Shown: positions 8,620 to 17,589, counted from the first letter of the stretch. The stretch is 28,605 bases of DNA from an uncultured Collinsella sp. (GCA_902494605.1 CABUUG010000008.1:1-28605), one strand, 5' to 3'. Translations and numbers: made by a program. The notes: a model not told the origin generated them from the letters alone.

Positions 8620-9624
8620 TTAGCGATGCTTGCTTCGCCAAGCCGTGGGTGTCATGCCGGTGTATTGCTTGAAGGCTTGGGCGAAGGCGGCCTGCTGAGG
8701 GTAGCCTAGACGCTCTGCCACCTGCGCTATCGTGAGCGCGCTATCTGCCAAAAGGTCCTGCGCTCGCTCCATACGGCGTCTGCGAATGTAGGCGCCCAGG
8801 GACTCGCCGGTTTGGGCCTTAAAGGTGGCGCATAGTTTGGAGCGGCTTGTGTAGAGCCTCTCGGCCACCTCGTTGATACCCACATGTCTGCCTTTGTCGA
8901 GCGTGCGCTCAATCATTGCCGTTGCTTCTTCGGCCATGGTTATGCTGACGCGTGTGTCTGCCGCCTGCCGCGCCTGCTTGTGGGCCGCGCGCGAACAGGC
9001 GAGCTCCGCGACCATGGTCTCCACGATGCCCTGCATATAGACGTGTCCGCCTACGGTTTGGGCACGGTCCTCGTTAATCCGGCGCAGCGTGTGATAGATG
9101 GCAGACGTCGCTTCCTCGTGCCATGGCTCGGCAAACGCCTCAAAGATTCCCGCGAACTCGGTGGGATAGCGGTGCTCCAGTTCGTCAAAATATCCAGGCA
9201 AAAAGAGCACCGAGCGCGAGTGATAAAGTTCCCCCGCAAACAGCGGGCTTAATTCCTCGCCACAGCTATCTTGGATAAAGCTGCAAACGGCATTGTTTGG
9301 CCACGGTCCATGCGATGGTTTGAGGTTCGCGGGCGTTATGCCAGTCTCGGGCATGCATGTAAGTGTGGGCGCGCTGACTTCGCTCACGCAGGCGTACGGC
9401 TCGGGTGTGTATTCGGCCAGGTACATATCGTGCGTCGGGGTGATGAAATGCTCCATGACAATGCAGGCAGGGGAGAGAGGCATGATCCATGCGCGTCCGT
9501 GCGCCCGATCGTTTGCCACCTCGCCGGTAAAGACAGCGCCCTTGCCGGAAAGCTCCAGGCCAAACTGCTCAAACTGTGGTGCGTAGAGCTCAGTTATGTC
9601 GGTCGCAGCCCGATGCATTTTCAA
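8620..9624 (-). CDS. AraC-family transcriptional regulator
   Basis: The 334-residue protein has an N-terminal ligand or dimer domain of no recognised sequence and a C-terminal AraC/XylS DNA-binding domain at about residues 233-332. Both helix-turn-helix units are readable: GINEVAERLYTSRSKLCATFK and TIAQVAERLGYPQQAAFAQAFKQ, followed by TGMTPTAWR. The start is taken as TTG (9622-9624) because AAGGGG-type bases at 9631-9638 lie 6 bp away; the ATG two codons later is 12 bp away. It is divergent from two ABC half-transporter genes. This is the layout of YbtA/PchR-type regulators that switch siderophore transport, so it most likely controls that operon (inference). Confidence 0.88.
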   Translation of the reverse strand: MKMHRAATDITELYAPQFEQFGLELSGKGAVFTGEVANDRAHGRAWIMPLSPACIVMEHFITPTHDMYLAEYTPEPYACVSEVSAPTLTCMPETGITPANLKPSHGPWPNNAVCSFIQDSCGEELSPLFAGELYHSRSVLFLPGYFDELEHRYPTEFAGIFEAFAEPWHEEATSAIYHTLRRINEDRAQTVGGHVYMQGIVETMVAELACSRAAHKQARQAADTRVSITMAEEATAMIERTLDKGRHVGINEVAERLYTSRSKLCATFKAQTGESLGAYIRRRRMERAQDLLADSALTIAQVAERLGYPQQAAFAQAFKQYTGMTPTAWRSKHR

Positions 9625-9698
9625 AAGCGTCCCCTTCCTTTGCGAAAACGTCCACGCCTGGCTCGATTGTGTGCCTTGGCTAACATATCAATGATAAG

Positions 9699-9719
9699 TT
9701 GAGAACGGTTAACTCTCAA
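9699..9719. promoter_or_regulatory. Inverted repeat between the AraC gene and the ABC operon
   Basis: TTGAGA (9699-9704) and TCTCAA (9714-9719) flank ACGGTTAAC. It lies in the 114-bp divergent intergenic region, 20 bp before the ABC start codon, where an operator is expected. Promoter hexamers were not clear. Confidence 0.4.
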
Positions 9720-9738
9720 GCCGTTAGAAAGGAATCTC

Positions 9739-11565
9739 ATGGCAAAGGGATCAAAAAGGGAAGGTGGAGGCATCGGCGAGTTGCTCGCGTATGCCGGTGA
9801 CCGCAAATTCCTAACGTATTTGGGCATGGCGCTCTCGGCGCTCTCGCAGCTGCTGAGCTTTGGCCCGTACGTGTGCATTTGGCTTGTCGCGCGCGATCTG
9901 ATCGCCGTGGCGCCTAACTGGAGCGAAGCCTGCGACATCGCGATGTATGGCTGGTGGGCCGTGGGTTTTGCCCTGGCAAGCATCGTAGCTTATTTCGTGG
10001 GGCTCATGTGCACGCATCTGTCCGCGTTTCGCTGTGCGTCCAATATCCGCAAGACTACGAGCGAGCACCTGCTTAAGCTGCCGCTTGGCTACTTTGACAC
10101 GCACGCCACCGGTGAGCTGCGTCGTGTTGTAGACGGATGTGCCGCCTCCACCGAGACTTTGCTCGCACACATGCTGCCCGATATCGCAGGCGCCGCCGCC
10201 ATGGTCGTGGGCCTGCTCGTATTGCTTTTCGCCCTCGATTGGCGCTTGGGCGCGGCATGCCTCATCTCGGTGGCCATTTCGTTTGGCGCCATGGCCACCA
10301 TGATGAGCGGCAAAGGCGCCGAGTTCATGAAGGCCTACATGGGAGCGCTGGTCAAGATGAACAAGACCGGCACCGAATACGTACGCGGTATTCCCGTGGT
10401 CAAGGTGTTTCAGCAGACGGTCTACTCCTTTAAGGCTTTCCACGATGCGATCGCCGAATACGCCGACATGGCACAAAACTATGCGGGCACGTTCTGCCGA
10501 GGTCCGCAGGTACTCAACCTTACCGCGCTCAATGGTCTTGTGGCATTCCTGTTGCCCGTGGCGTTGCTGTTGGCGCCGGGCGAGACGGACTTCGCACATT
10601 TTATGGCCAACTTCACGTTTTACGCGATATTTTCGGCCGTGGTACCGACGGCCCTGACCAAGCTCATGTTTGTGGGCGAGGCCTCTCAGATGAGTGCCGA
10701 TTCGCTGGCTCGTATTCGAAGTATCATGGATTCCAAGCAGCTCTCCGTGCCCGCCCAACTCAAGCACCCTGCCGGCGGCGAAGTGCGATTTGAGGACGTA
10801 AGCTTTACGTACGAGGGTGCCGAAGCACCTGCCGTTAGCCATGTAAGTTTCAGTGTTCCCGCTGGTAGCACCCTCGCCCTAGTGGGTCCTTCGGGCGGCG
10901 GCAAGTCAACCTGCGCAAGCCTGATTCCTCGTTTTTGGGATGTCTCTTCGGGCCGAGTGCTTGTAGGCGGTGTGGACGTTTGCGATATGGATCCGCACGA
11001 GCTTATGGACCAGGTCGCTTTCGTGTTCCAGACTAACCAGCTGTTCCGGCAAACACTTGCCGATAATGTGCGCGCCTCCAAGCCTACGGCCACTGACGAC
11101 GAAGTGCGTGCGGCCCTCTCCGCAGCTCAGTGCGACGACATTGTGGCCAAGCTCCCGCAGGGCATCAATACCATGCTCGGTGCCGGCGGAGCATATCTTT
11201 CGGGCGGCGAGGTCCAGCGCGTGGCGCTCGCCCGCGCGATCCTTAAAGACGCGCCTATCGTGGTGCTCGATGAGGCCACGGCGTTTGCCGACCCCGAGAA
11301 CGAGGCGCTCATCCAGCGCGCCTTTAGCAAGCTGGCGGCGGGTCGCACGGTCATTATGATTGCTCATCGACTCTCGACTGTAGTGGGCGCAGATCAAATC
11401 GTGGTGCTCAACCAGGGCAGGGTGCAGGAGTCGGGTACTCATGCCGAGTTGCTGTCCCAAGAGGGTTTGTATGCCAAGATGTGGGCCGAATACGAACAGG
11501 CCGCGAGCTGGAAAATCACTGCAGCGACCGCGGATGCCGCCGTCACGAAGGGAGGCGAGGCCTAA
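9739..11565 (+). CDS. ABC transporter, fused permease/ATPase half (IrtA/YbtP-like)
   Basis: This 608-residue half-transporter has an N-terminal six-helix exporter-fold membrane domain (about 1-320) and a C-terminal ATPase (about 345-585). Walker A is GPSGGGKST (about 382-390), the signature is LSGGEVQR, Walker B is IVVLDEAT, and the H-loop is MIAHRLSTV. The D-loop reads AFADPENE instead of the usual SALD type, a variant I associate with siderophore-linked transporters of the IrtA/YbtP group. GAAAGGAA precedes the ATG. The second half-transporter starts immediately after its stop, so the two should form a heterodimer. The divergent AraC regulator supports a metal-chelate or siderophore role, but the substrate cannot be read from the sequence. 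A drug exporter is the alternative. Confidence 0.88.
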   Translation: MAKGSKREGGGIGELLAYAGDRKFLTYLGMALSALSQLLSFGPYVCIWLVARDLIAVAPNWSEACDIAMYGWWAVGFALASIVAYFVGLMCTHLSAFRCASNIRKTTSEHLLKLPLGYFDTHATGELRRVVDGCAASTETLLAHMLPDIAGAAAMVVGLLVLLFALDWRLGAACLISVAISFGAMATMMSGKGAEFMKAYMGALVKMNKTGTEYVRGIPVVKVFQQTVYSFKAFHDAIAEYADMAQNYAGTFCRGPQVLNLTALNGLVAFLLPVALLLAPGETDFAHFMANFTFYAIFSAVVPTALTKLMFVGEASQMSADSLARIRSIMDSKQLSVPAQLKHPAGGEVRFEDVSFTYEGAEAPAVSHVSFSVPAGSTLALVGPSGGGKSTCASLIPRFWDVSSGRVLVGGVDVCDMDPHELMDQVAFVFQTNQLFRQTLADNVRASKPTATDDEVRAALSAAQCDDIVAKLPQGINTMLGAGGAYLSGGEVQRVALARAILKDAPIVVLDEATAFADPENEALIQRAFSKLAAGRTVIMIAHRLSTVVGADQIVVLNQGRVQESGTHAELLSQEGLYAKMWAEYEQAASWKITAATADAAVTKGGEA

Positions 11566-13323
11566 ATGTTCGCCTCATTCCAAAAGAAGTATTTCCTATC
11601 CGATAAAGGCGTCGCCGGCGTAAAGCGCGGCATTTTCTGGACCACGCTCACCAATCTTATTACCATGGCCGGCATGGGCTTTTTATTCCTGGTCATGGCC
11701 GGTTTTGTCGAACATCTCGCCACTGGCGCTGACCTGCCGGATGCCCTGCCGATCGTGGGCGGCCTCCTGGTCTTTTTCGTGTTGCTCTTTGCCTCTAACT
11801 GGCAACAGTATTACTACACCTACTGCATCTTTTACGAGGAGTGCGGCAAGCAGCGTATGGAGATCGCCGAACGCTTGCGCAAACTGCCGCTGTCGTTTTT
11901 CGGTCGTCGTGATCTGGCCGATTTAACCGAGACCATCATGGGCGATGTCCAGACCATGGAACATGCCTACAGCCACGTGTTGGGAGAGCTTTGGGGCGCC
12001 ATTATCGCAAGCGCTATTGTGTTCGCAGCATCGCTGTTCTTTTGCTGGCAGTTGGCGATCACGGCGTTCTGGAGCGTTCCCGTGGCCTTTGCCGTGCTGT
12101 ATTTGACGCGCGGCCCCATGGTCCCGGTGTTCGACCGTGTTCGCGCCGAGAAGGTCAAAGTCACCGAGGCGATCCAGGAGACGCTCGATTGTGTGCGCGA
12201 GATCCGCGCTACCAACCAGGAGGCCTATTATCTTGAGGGACTCGGTGCCGTGATCGATGACGAGGAGCGCGAGACCACTAAGGGAGAACTCGTTAACGGG
12301 CTTTTGGTCAACTCTGCCTTTGTCATTTTGCGTCTGGGGGTCGCTTCCACGCTGGTAACGGGTGCCGCGATGGTTGCCTCGGGGCGGGTCGACTTTTTGG
12401 TGATGTTTGCCTTCTTGCTTATGGTGAGCCGTATCTATGCGCCCTTTGACCAGGCGTTAATGTTAATGTCCGAGCTGTTTGCCGCCGAGTCGTCTGCCAA
12501 GCGCATGCGTTCCATCATGGAAGAGCCTGTGGCGCGGGGCAGCGAGAAATTTGAGCCCGCGGGTCACGATGTGGTGTTCGATCACGTGGCATTTGGCTAT
12601 GGTGCGGGCGAGGACGGCCGCGCCGGCGAGAAAGTTCTTACCGATGTGAGCTTTACCGCCAAGGAAGGCGAAGTTACGGCGCTGGTCGGTCCTTCGGGTT
12701 CCGGTAAGTCTACGGTGAGCCGCCTGGCCGCGCGCTTTTGGGATGCCACTGCGGGCAAGGTTACCGTGGGCGGTGTGGATGTTGCGGGCGTCGATCCCGA
12801 GGTACTCCTGCGCGACTACGCTATCGTGTTCCAAGACGTGCTGCTCTTTGACGACACGGTGATGGGAAACATCCGCCTCGGGCGTCGTGATGCCACCGAT
12901 GAGGAAGTGCTTGCGGCCGCGCGTGCCGCCAACTGCGACGAGTTTGTGTGCCGCATGCCGCAGGGCTACGACACCATGATCGGCGAGAACGGCTCCAAGC
13001 TGTCCGGTGGCGAGCGCCAGCGCATCTCCATCGCCCGCGCGCTGCTCAAAGACGCACCCATCGTGCTGTTGGACGAGGCGACGGCAAGCTTGGATGTGGA
13101 GAACGAGACCGTGGTACAGCAGGCACTCTCCCGTCTGCTTGCAGGTAAGACGGTTATCGTTATTGCCCACCGTATGCGTACGGTGGAAAATGCCGACAAA
13201 ATCGTTGTGCTCAAGAATGGAGTGGTTGCCGAACAGGGCACCCCGGCGCAGCTCAAGGCGGCAGGTGGAGAATTCGCCCGCATGGTTGCGCTGCAAAAGG
13301 AGGCGGCGGACTGGCAGCTGTAG
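11566..13323 (+). CDS. ABC transporter, fused permease/ATPase half (IrtB/YbtQ-like)
   Basis: This is the 585-residue partner of the preceding half-transporter. It has the same plan: an exporter-type membrane domain (about 1-310) and an ATPase with Walker A GPSGSGKST (about 375-383), signature LSGGERQR (about 479-486), Walker B IVLLDEATASLD and H-loop VIAHRMRTV. Unlike its partner it keeps the ordinary SLD D-loop, so the two nucleotide sites of the heterodimer may not be equal. Its ATG directly follows the stop of the upstream gene (TAAATG), with GGGAGGCGAGG serving as ribosome site within the upstream gene end. A short hairpin lies just past the stop. Confidence 0.9.
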   Translation: MFASFQKKYFLSDKGVAGVKRGIFWTTLTNLITMAGMGFLFLVMAGFVEHLATGADLPDALPIVGGLLVFFVLLFASNWQQYYYTYCIFYEECGKQRMEIAERLRKLPLSFFGRRDLADLTETIMGDVQTMEHAYSHVLGELWGAIIASAIVFAASLFFCWQLAITAFWSVPVAFAVLYLTRGPMVPVFDRVRAEKVKVTEAIQETLDCVREIRATNQEAYYLEGLGAVIDDEERETTKGELVNGLLVNSAFVILRLGVASTLVTGAAMVASGRVDFLVMFAFLLMVSRIYAPFDQALMLMSELFAAESSAKRMRSIMEEPVARGSEKFEPAGHDVVFDHVAFGYGAGEDGRAGEKVLTDVSFTAKEGEVTALVGPSGSGKSTVSRLAARFWDATAGKVTVGGVDVAGVDPEVLLRDYAIVFQDVLLFDDTVMGNIRLGRRDATDEEVLAAARAANCDEFVCRMPQGYDTMIGENGSKLSGGERQRISIARALLKDAPIVLLDEATASLDVENETVVQQALSRLLAGKTVIVIAHRMRTVENADKIVVLKNGVVAEQGTPAQLKAAGGEFARMVALQKEAADWQL

Positions 13324-13324
13324 G

Positions 13325-13357
13325 AATATGAAAAAGGGGCAGTCCCTTTGTCATATT
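13325..13357. repeat. Hairpin element with GGGGCAG core after the ABC operon
   Basis: AATATGA (13325-13331) pairs with TCATATT (13351-13357), and inside it AAAGGG pairs with CCCTTT around GCAGT. The design (variable outer stem, G4-CAG core, CCTTTGT) resembles the hairpin at 3055-3089. Being right at the operon end, it may also stop transcription. Confidence 0.55.
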
Positions 13358-13394
13358 GAGTTCACCCCCATAGTTTCCAAAAAGTTAACCATTG

Positions 13395-13423
13395 TTGAAC
13401 TTAATAGTTAGATAAACTAAACT
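13395..13423 (+). promoter_or_regulatory. Promoter with TTAG-N5-CTAA operator for the metal ATPase operon
   Basis: TTGAAC (13395-13400), a 17-bp spacer and TAAACT (13418-13423) make a good vegetative promoter. The palindrome TTAG-ATAAA-CTAA (13408-13420) sits between the two hexamers, where a bound repressor would block RNA polymerase. DtxR/MntR-type boxes use TTAG/CTAA half-sites, so metal control is a reasonable inference. Confidence 0.5.
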
Positions 13424-13510
13424 ATTTTCCAAAAGTGTGCTCGAGCAAACTTGTTTACTCGGGTGCTGAGGCACCGTGCCGCGTCCAATGCGGCAAAAGG
13501 GAGAAACAAC

Positions 13511-13756
13511 ATGAAGAAGTCGACGTTCAATACCCTGCTTGTCGGTGGCGGTTTTCTGCTTGGCACGGCCGGCATCAAGCTGCTTACCAGCGCTCCGGTC
13601 AAGAATGCCTGCGTGCAGGGCATCGCGTGCGGTATGCGCGTCAAGAACTGCTACCAGGACATGGTCGAGCAGGCCAAGGCCAATGTCGATGACATGGTTG
13701 CCGAGGCTGCCTACATCACCCAGAGCGAGGCCGCTGCTGACGAGGCAGCCGAGTAA
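13511..13756 (+). CDS. DUF6110-like small membrane protein paired with the P-type ATPase
   Basis: This is an 81-residue protein: a short basic N-terminus, one hydrophobic segment (TLLVGGGFLLGTAGIKLL, about residues 8-25), then a soluble, probably helical part with three cysteines (one in NACVQ, one in GIACGM, one in KNCYQ) and an acidic Ala/Glu-rich tail. It fits my recollection of DUF6110 proteins, which sit next to heavy-metal P-type ATPases. The plan also resembles mycobacterial PacL1 (DUF1490), which supports the ATPase CtpC; the sequences are not clearly alike. ATG 13511 is chosen because GGGAG lies about 8 bp before it; a longer frame upstream lacks such a site. Only 18 bp separate it from the ATPase gene. 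Confidence 0.75.
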   Translation: MKKSTFNTLLVGGGFLLGTAGIKLLTSAPVKNACVQGIACGMRVKNCYQDMVEQAKANVDDMVAEAAYITQSEAAADEAAE

Positions 13757-13774
13757 CGCTCCCAGGCACAAGCT

Positions 13775-15850
13775 ATGAGATTCTCGATTATTAGCGAGAT
13801 CCCCGGCAGGACCCGCCTTCAGTTGGCGGGTCCTGTGCCAGAGAGTGATCTCGATGCGCTTCTTAAGCTCAGCGGCGACATCGACGGCGTGCACAAGGTG
13901 CGCGTTTACGGCCGTATTGGCCAGATGGCGCTCGAATATGATGAGCAGTGTCGTGCGGGCGTGCTCGACGCTTTGTGTGCGCTCGATGCCCAGGCCATTG
14001 CCGACGCAAAGACGGGTTATGTGATGCAGCTTGAGCCACGCAAGCACAAGCTCGTCATGGATCTTGCCACACTTATCGGCGCCCACTACGCGCGCCGCTG
14101 GTTCTTGCCGACGCCTCTGCGTGCGGTGTTTGTCGTGGCCGGTTACATGGCATTTTTGCGCGCTGCCCTTCATGAGCTGGCGCAGCCGCGCCTAACCGTT
14201 CCTGTGCTTGACGCTTCGGCCATCGGCATTTCGTTCGTCAAACGTGATGTCGACACCGCGGGCCAGACGATGTTCCTGCTCAACGTGGGTGAGCTGCTCG
14301 AGGACTACACCCGCGCCATGAGCGAAAACGAACTCATCAACTCGCTGCTCGATGTGCCCGACAAGGCGCAAAAGGTCGTCGGCGACACCGAGGTAAGCGT
14401 TGCCGCCACCGAGCTTGAACCCGGCGATTTGGTCGCCGTGCGCACCGGCATGTCTATCTGTATCGACGGCGTGGTCGAGCAGGGGAGCGCTATGGTCAAC
14501 CAGGCGACCCTGACCGGCGAACCGCTGGCCGTCGAGCGCAGCGTGGGCGACGACGTGTTCGCCGGCACCGTTGTGGAAGATGGCAGCATCTTGGTGCGTG
14601 TGCGCGCCAACACGGCTCAGACCAAGCTCCGCTCGATCGTCTCGCTCGTGCAGACGGCCGACTCGCTCAAGTCCGAGGGTCAGTCGCACATGGAGGACCT
14701 CGCCAACAAGATCGTCCCATGGAACTTCCTGCTCGCGGGCCTGGTTGCGCTCACCACGCGCAGCCTCATCAAGACCTCAGCGGCGCTGATGGTCGACTAC
14801 TCGTGCGCACTCAAACTCACGGGTTCCGTCGCCGTCATGACTGCCATGAGCGATGCTGCCAAGATGGGCGTCATGGTCAAGGGTGCGAAGTACTTTGAGT
14901 CGTTTGCCAAGGCCGACACCATTGTGTTTGATAAGACCGGCACGCTCACCGAGGCACAGCCGCGTCTTGCCTGCGTGCTCACCACCGATGGCTGGAGCGA
15001 GGATGAGGTCCTGCGCCTTTCCGCTTGCTTGGAGGAGCATTTCCCGCATCCGGTGGCGCGTGCCGTGGTCAACGCCGCCCGCGAGCGCGGGCTCGAGCAC
15101 CGCGAGCGCCATGCTGCCGTCGAGTACATCGTGGCACACGGCATCGCTTCGTCCATCGAGGGGCGTCGTGCCATCATCGGTTCCGCGCACTTTGTATTTG
15201 AGGACGAGGGCGCGCAGCTCGAGTCCGACATTAAGGAGCAGATCGAGTCCCAGATGCAGGGCCTGTCGCCGCTGTATCTGGCGGTCGATGGCAAGGTCGT
15301 CGGCGTGCTCGGTATCGAGGACCCGCTTAAGCCCGGGGTCCGCGAAGCCATCGCCGACCTGCACGCGTTGGGCGTTAAGCACGTGGTCATGCTCACGGGC
15401 GACTCGGAGCGCACGGCCGAGCGCATTGCTCGCGAAGCAGGTGTCGACGAGTTTAAGGCCGAGCTGCTGCCCGAGGACAAGTACGCGTATGTTGAGCGCA
15501 TTAAGGGCGAGGGGCGCCACGTTGCCATGGTGGGCGACGGCGTCAACGATTCGCCGGCGCTGGGCCTGGCCGATGTGGGCCTGGCGATGGGCGGCGGAAG
15601 CGACATCGCCAAGGAGGTCGCCGATATCATCCTGACCGATACGGATCTGGCCGCAATCGTGCGCCTGCGCCGCATGAGCCAGGGGCTTATCGACCGTCTG
15701 ACGAGTTCGTATTCCAAGGTGATGCTCACCAACTCAGCACTCTTGGCACTGGGCATTACCGGCATGATTACTCCGCAGACGTCGTCACTACTGCACAACG
15801 GCTCAACGATCGCCTACAGCCTGGGCAACGCGAAGGCGTACCTGCATTAG
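13775..15850 (+). CDS. P1B-type heavy-metal-translocating ATPase with SCA motif
   Basis: This is a 691-residue metal pump. The N-terminal 70 residues look like a ferredoxin-fold HMA domain that lacks the CxxC metal site. The actuator TLTGEP lies at about 240. The transmembrane metal motif is YSCALK (Ser343-Cys344-Ala345) instead of CPC. The phosphorylation site DKTGTLTE is at about 386, the nucleotide-binding HP motif in HFPHPVARA at about 425, and the hinge VGDGVND at about 586. The C-terminal membrane end is GSTIAYSLGNAKAYLH. The changed CPC motif places it away from classical Cu/Cd/Zn pumps; an Fe or Mn exporter is a reasonable guess. No strong Shine-Dalgarno site precedes the ATG at 13775, so translation probably depends on the upstream small gene. 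A perfect terminator follows. Confidence 0.93.
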   Translation: MRFSIISEIPGRTRLQLAGPVPESDLDALLKLSGDIDGVHKVRVYGRIGQMALEYDEQCRAGVLDALCALDAQAIADAKTGYVMQLEPRKHKLVMDLATLIGAHYARRWFLPTPLRAVFVVAGYMAFLRAALHELAQPRLTVPVLDASAIGISFVKRDVDTAGQTMFLLNVGELLEDYTRAMSENELINSLLDVPDKAQKVVGDTEVSVAATELEPGDLVAVRTGMSICIDGVVEQGSAMVNQATLTGEPLAVERSVGDDVFAGTVVEDGSILVRVRANTAQTKLRSIVSLVQTADSLKSEGQSHMEDLANKIVPWNFLLAGLVALTTRSLIKTSAALMVDYSCALKLTGSVAVMTAMSDAAKMGVMVKGAKYFESFAKADTIVFDKTGTLTEAQPRLACVLTTDGWSEDEVLRLSACLEEHFPHPVARAVVNAARERGLEHRERHAAVEYIVAHGIASSIEGRRAIIGSAHFVFEDEGAQLESDIKEQIESQMQGLSPLYLAVDGKVVGVLGIEDPLKPGVREAIADLHALGVKHVVMLTGDSERTAERIAREAGVDEFKAELLPEDKYAYVERIKGEGRHVAMVGDGVNDSPALGLADVGLAMGGGSDIAKEVADIILTDTDLAAIVRLRRMSQGLIDRLTSSYSKVMLTNSALLALGITGMITPQTSSLLHNGSTIAYSLGNAKAYLH

Positions 15851-15874
15851 CAGACGGGTTCGTCCACATTATCT

Positions 15875-15920
15875 GGCCTGCGCCCAGACGGCATCGGTGC
15901 CGTCTGGGCGCAGGCCTTTT
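15875..15920 (+). terminator. Terminator of the P-type ATPase operon
   Basis: An 18-bp perfect stem (15875-15892 with 15899-15916) closes a 6-nt loop and is followed by TTTT and a further T-rich stretch. It ends 5 bp before the -35 box of the next operon. Confidence 0.92.
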
Positions 15921-15924
15921 GCAT

Positions 15925-15973
15925 TTGACCATTTGCTAGCTCCTCTATATAGTGTTGCTAGCGGTGTTAGCAA
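15925..15973 (+). promoter_or_regulatory. Toxin-antitoxin promoter with three TTGCTA operators
   Basis: TTGACC (15925-15930), a 17-bp spacer and TATAGT (15948-15953) form the promoter. TTGCTAGC occurs at 15933-15940 inside the spacer and at 15955-15962 near the start of transcription; an inverted TAGCAA lies at 15968-15973. Such arrays are where the antitoxin or the toxin-antitoxin complex usually represses its own operon. Confidence 0.65.
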
Positions 15974-15993
15974 TTGAAGGGAGCGGGATCAAC

Positions 15994-16347
15994 GTGGGTG
16001 CTGTTAGCGGCATGGCGCAGGTGAACGTTCGCGTGGATCGCCAGGTCAAGAACCGTGCCGAGGAAGCGCTGCGGCTTTCGGGCGGGTCACTGCCCGAGCT
16101 CATCAAAAAGGTGGTGGCCAAGGTCGCGCAGGGTGGCGGGCAGTGCGAGGAGGTGCTTGCGGCTGTCGACGACCGGCACCAGGCCGTCGCGCCCGATACT
16201 CCGTTTGCCGCGTCGTGGGCAGCGGCAGACCGGCTTTATGCAGATTTTGGTATCGCTGCGTCGCCCGTATCCGACGATCGCGGTTGGGACACAATCTATT
16301 CTGAAGCCATGGACGAGCGCTATCGCCAAAAGGGGATGATCCTGTGA
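15994..16347 (+). CDS. RelB/VapB-like ribbon-helix-helix antitoxin
   Basis: This 117-residue protein opens with AQVNVRVDRQVKNRAEEAL, the strand-helix start of RelB/DinJ-type ribbon-helix-helix antitoxins, continues with an Ala/Asp-rich linker, and ends in a helix (TIYSEAMDERYRQKG) that would clasp the toxin. GTG 15994 is chosen as start because GAAGGGAG at 15976-15983 lies 10 bp upstream; the in-frame ATG at 16012 is too far from it. The stop overlaps the toxin start by 4 bp (GTGA). It is expected to neutralise the PIN toxin and repress the operon through the TTGCTA repeats. Confidence 0.8.
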   Translation: MGAVSGMAQVNVRVDRQVKNRAEEALRLSGGSLPELIKKVVAKVAQGGGQCEEVLAAVDDRHQAVAPDTPFAASWAAADRLYADFGIAASPVSDDRGWDTIYSEAMDERYRQKGMIL

Positions 16348-16859
16348 GCAGGGCTCTCCTCAAAATAATGGTGGATGCCAACGTATGGGTTGATTCGTTT
16401 TGCGCCGACCATGCCGAGTCGTTTGCCGCGCGTGCGTTTATTGGGCAGGCGACGGAGGCGGGGGCATTGCTGTTCTTTCCGGTGCATATCGCCAAGGACG
16501 TACTGTACGTTGTCCAACACGAGCTGAAGCGTAGCGTTCTTGCCAGCGGGGGAGCACTCGACGAGGCGTCTGCCCGTGCAATTGGCGATGCGGCGTTGGC
16601 GTTTGTTCGGAATATGACCGAAAACGCTACGGCCGTGGGCGCTGATGCATCGGACCTTTGGCTGGCCGACAAATACTTAGCGCTCCATCGCGATTACGAG
16701 GACAACTTGGTGCTCGCCGCGTGCAAACGCGCCCAGGTTGATTACTTGGTGACCAACGATCGCAAACTGCTCGAACATGCCGATCTTGCAGCAAAGACAC
16801 CTCGTCAAATGATGCCGATTCTTGCTTTGGCCGAACGCAGCGGCGCGGCTATCGGTTGA
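16344..16859 (+). CDS. PIN-domain toxin (VapC-like RNase)
   Basis: The 171-residue PIN-domain protein is a probable metal-dependent RNase toxin. Acidic active-site residues are readable: Asp11 in VDANVWVDSF, Asp120 in DYEDNLVLAACKR and Asp139 in YLVTNDRKLL. The DYEDNLVLAAC...DYLVTND pattern is the typical C-terminal half of the PIN_3-like group. It starts with GTG overlapping the antitoxin stop, so synthesis is coupled. The cellular RNA target cannot be inferred. Confidence 0.85.
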   Translation: MSRALLKIMVDANVWVDSFCADHAESFAARAFIGQATEAGALLFFPVHIAKDVLYVVQHELKRSVLASGGALDEASARAIGDAALAFVRNMTENATAVGADASDLWLADKYLALHRDYEDNLVLAACKRAQVDYLVTNDRKLLEHADLAAKTPRQMMPILALAERSGAAIG

Positions 16860-16871
16860 CGCGAACTGTTT

Positions 16872-16908
16872 GCGGGTCTCTTGGACGACGATGCGCCAAG
16901 GGGCCCGC
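16872..16908. terminator. Hairpin between convergent genes
   Basis: GCGGGTCTCTTGG (16872-16884) can pair with CCAAGGGGCCCGC (16896-16908) as RNA, using three G-U pairs. It fills the 58-bp gap between the PIN gene and the convergent gene at 16918. No strong T run follows on either strand, so efficiency is uncertain. Confidence 0.45.
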
Positions 16909-16917
16909 GTCTGCTAT

Positions 16918-17352
16918 TTACAAAAGCTCGGCCTTAATGGCGGGACTTTCTGCGAGCTGCTCGGCTGCCTTTTCGTCGGAGCTGTCGAGTGCTGCCAGGC
17001 TGCGGTAGACCCACTCGTTGACCTGGGTGTTTTTGACGCCTGCGGTCTGCATAAGGGCGCCTACCTCGCGGATTGCTGCGAGCAGATCGGCTTTGGGACC
17101 CGCGAGCTCGACCTCGACGCCGTGGTAGGCGGCCACGCCGCGGTTCTCACTCACGTGGTCGATAAAGCCCTCGACGGTCTCAAGCTGCTGGGCGAGAGCT
17201 GCATCATCGTCAGCGTCCAGCGCAACAAGGGCGTTCGAAACCGTGAGGGCGGGATGTCCGCAGGGGACAAAGCCTTCGATGACATCCATAGCTTCGGTAA
17301 TGGTTGAGCCCAGGCCTGCGAGGGCATTGACGAGTTGCTGCTTGGTATCCAT
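16918..17352 (-). CDS. Hypothetical protein, 144 residues
   Basis: I do not recognise this family. The product is soluble, acidic and Ala/Glu/Leu-rich, with predicted amphipathic helices (QQLVNALAGLGSTITEAMDVIEGF, KADLLAAIREVGALMQ, DEKAAEQLAES). There are no membrane segments and no catalytic pattern; the one cysteine is in FVPCGHP. AAAGGA lies 5-6 bp before the ATG, so it is probably translated. It runs away from ssrA and converges with the PIN toxin gene. The Ala/Leu-rich helical composition could suggest a helical adaptor, but no function is claimed. Confidence 0.7.
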   Translation of the reverse strand: MDTKQQLVNALAGLGSTITEAMDVIEGFVPCGHPALTVSNALVALDADDDAALAQQLETVEGFIDHVSENRGVAAYHGVEVELAGPKADLLAAIREVGALMQTAGVKNTQVNEWVYRSLAALDSSDEKAAEQLAESPAIKAELL

Positions 17353-17484
17353 AACGGTCCTTTCGACGGGTCAATTTTGCTTGGCGAAAATATACGTGAC
17401 GCGATCGGTAGCAAAAGTGCGAAGTGCGGCGCACATTGGGGTCTTCACAGCTCGTGCATAGAACAGCTGCCTGCTTTCAGAACG

Positions 17485-17493
17485 TGGTAAGAT
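17485..17493 (+). promoter_or_regulatory. Possible extended -10 promoter of ssrA
   Basis: TGGTAAGAT fits an extended -10 (TG-N-TAnnnT). It is about 97 bp before the mature tmRNA 5' end, which would give a long precursor leader trimmed by RNase P. No clear -35 was found. Confidence 0.3.
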
Positions 17494-17589
17494 AACACTC
17501 CACAAGCGGGGCTTGCCTCGTATGTTTCTTGAAAAGTCGACGGGTGTTGGGTGCTCGAGCCCAATACCATCCAGACTTTCCCGACATTC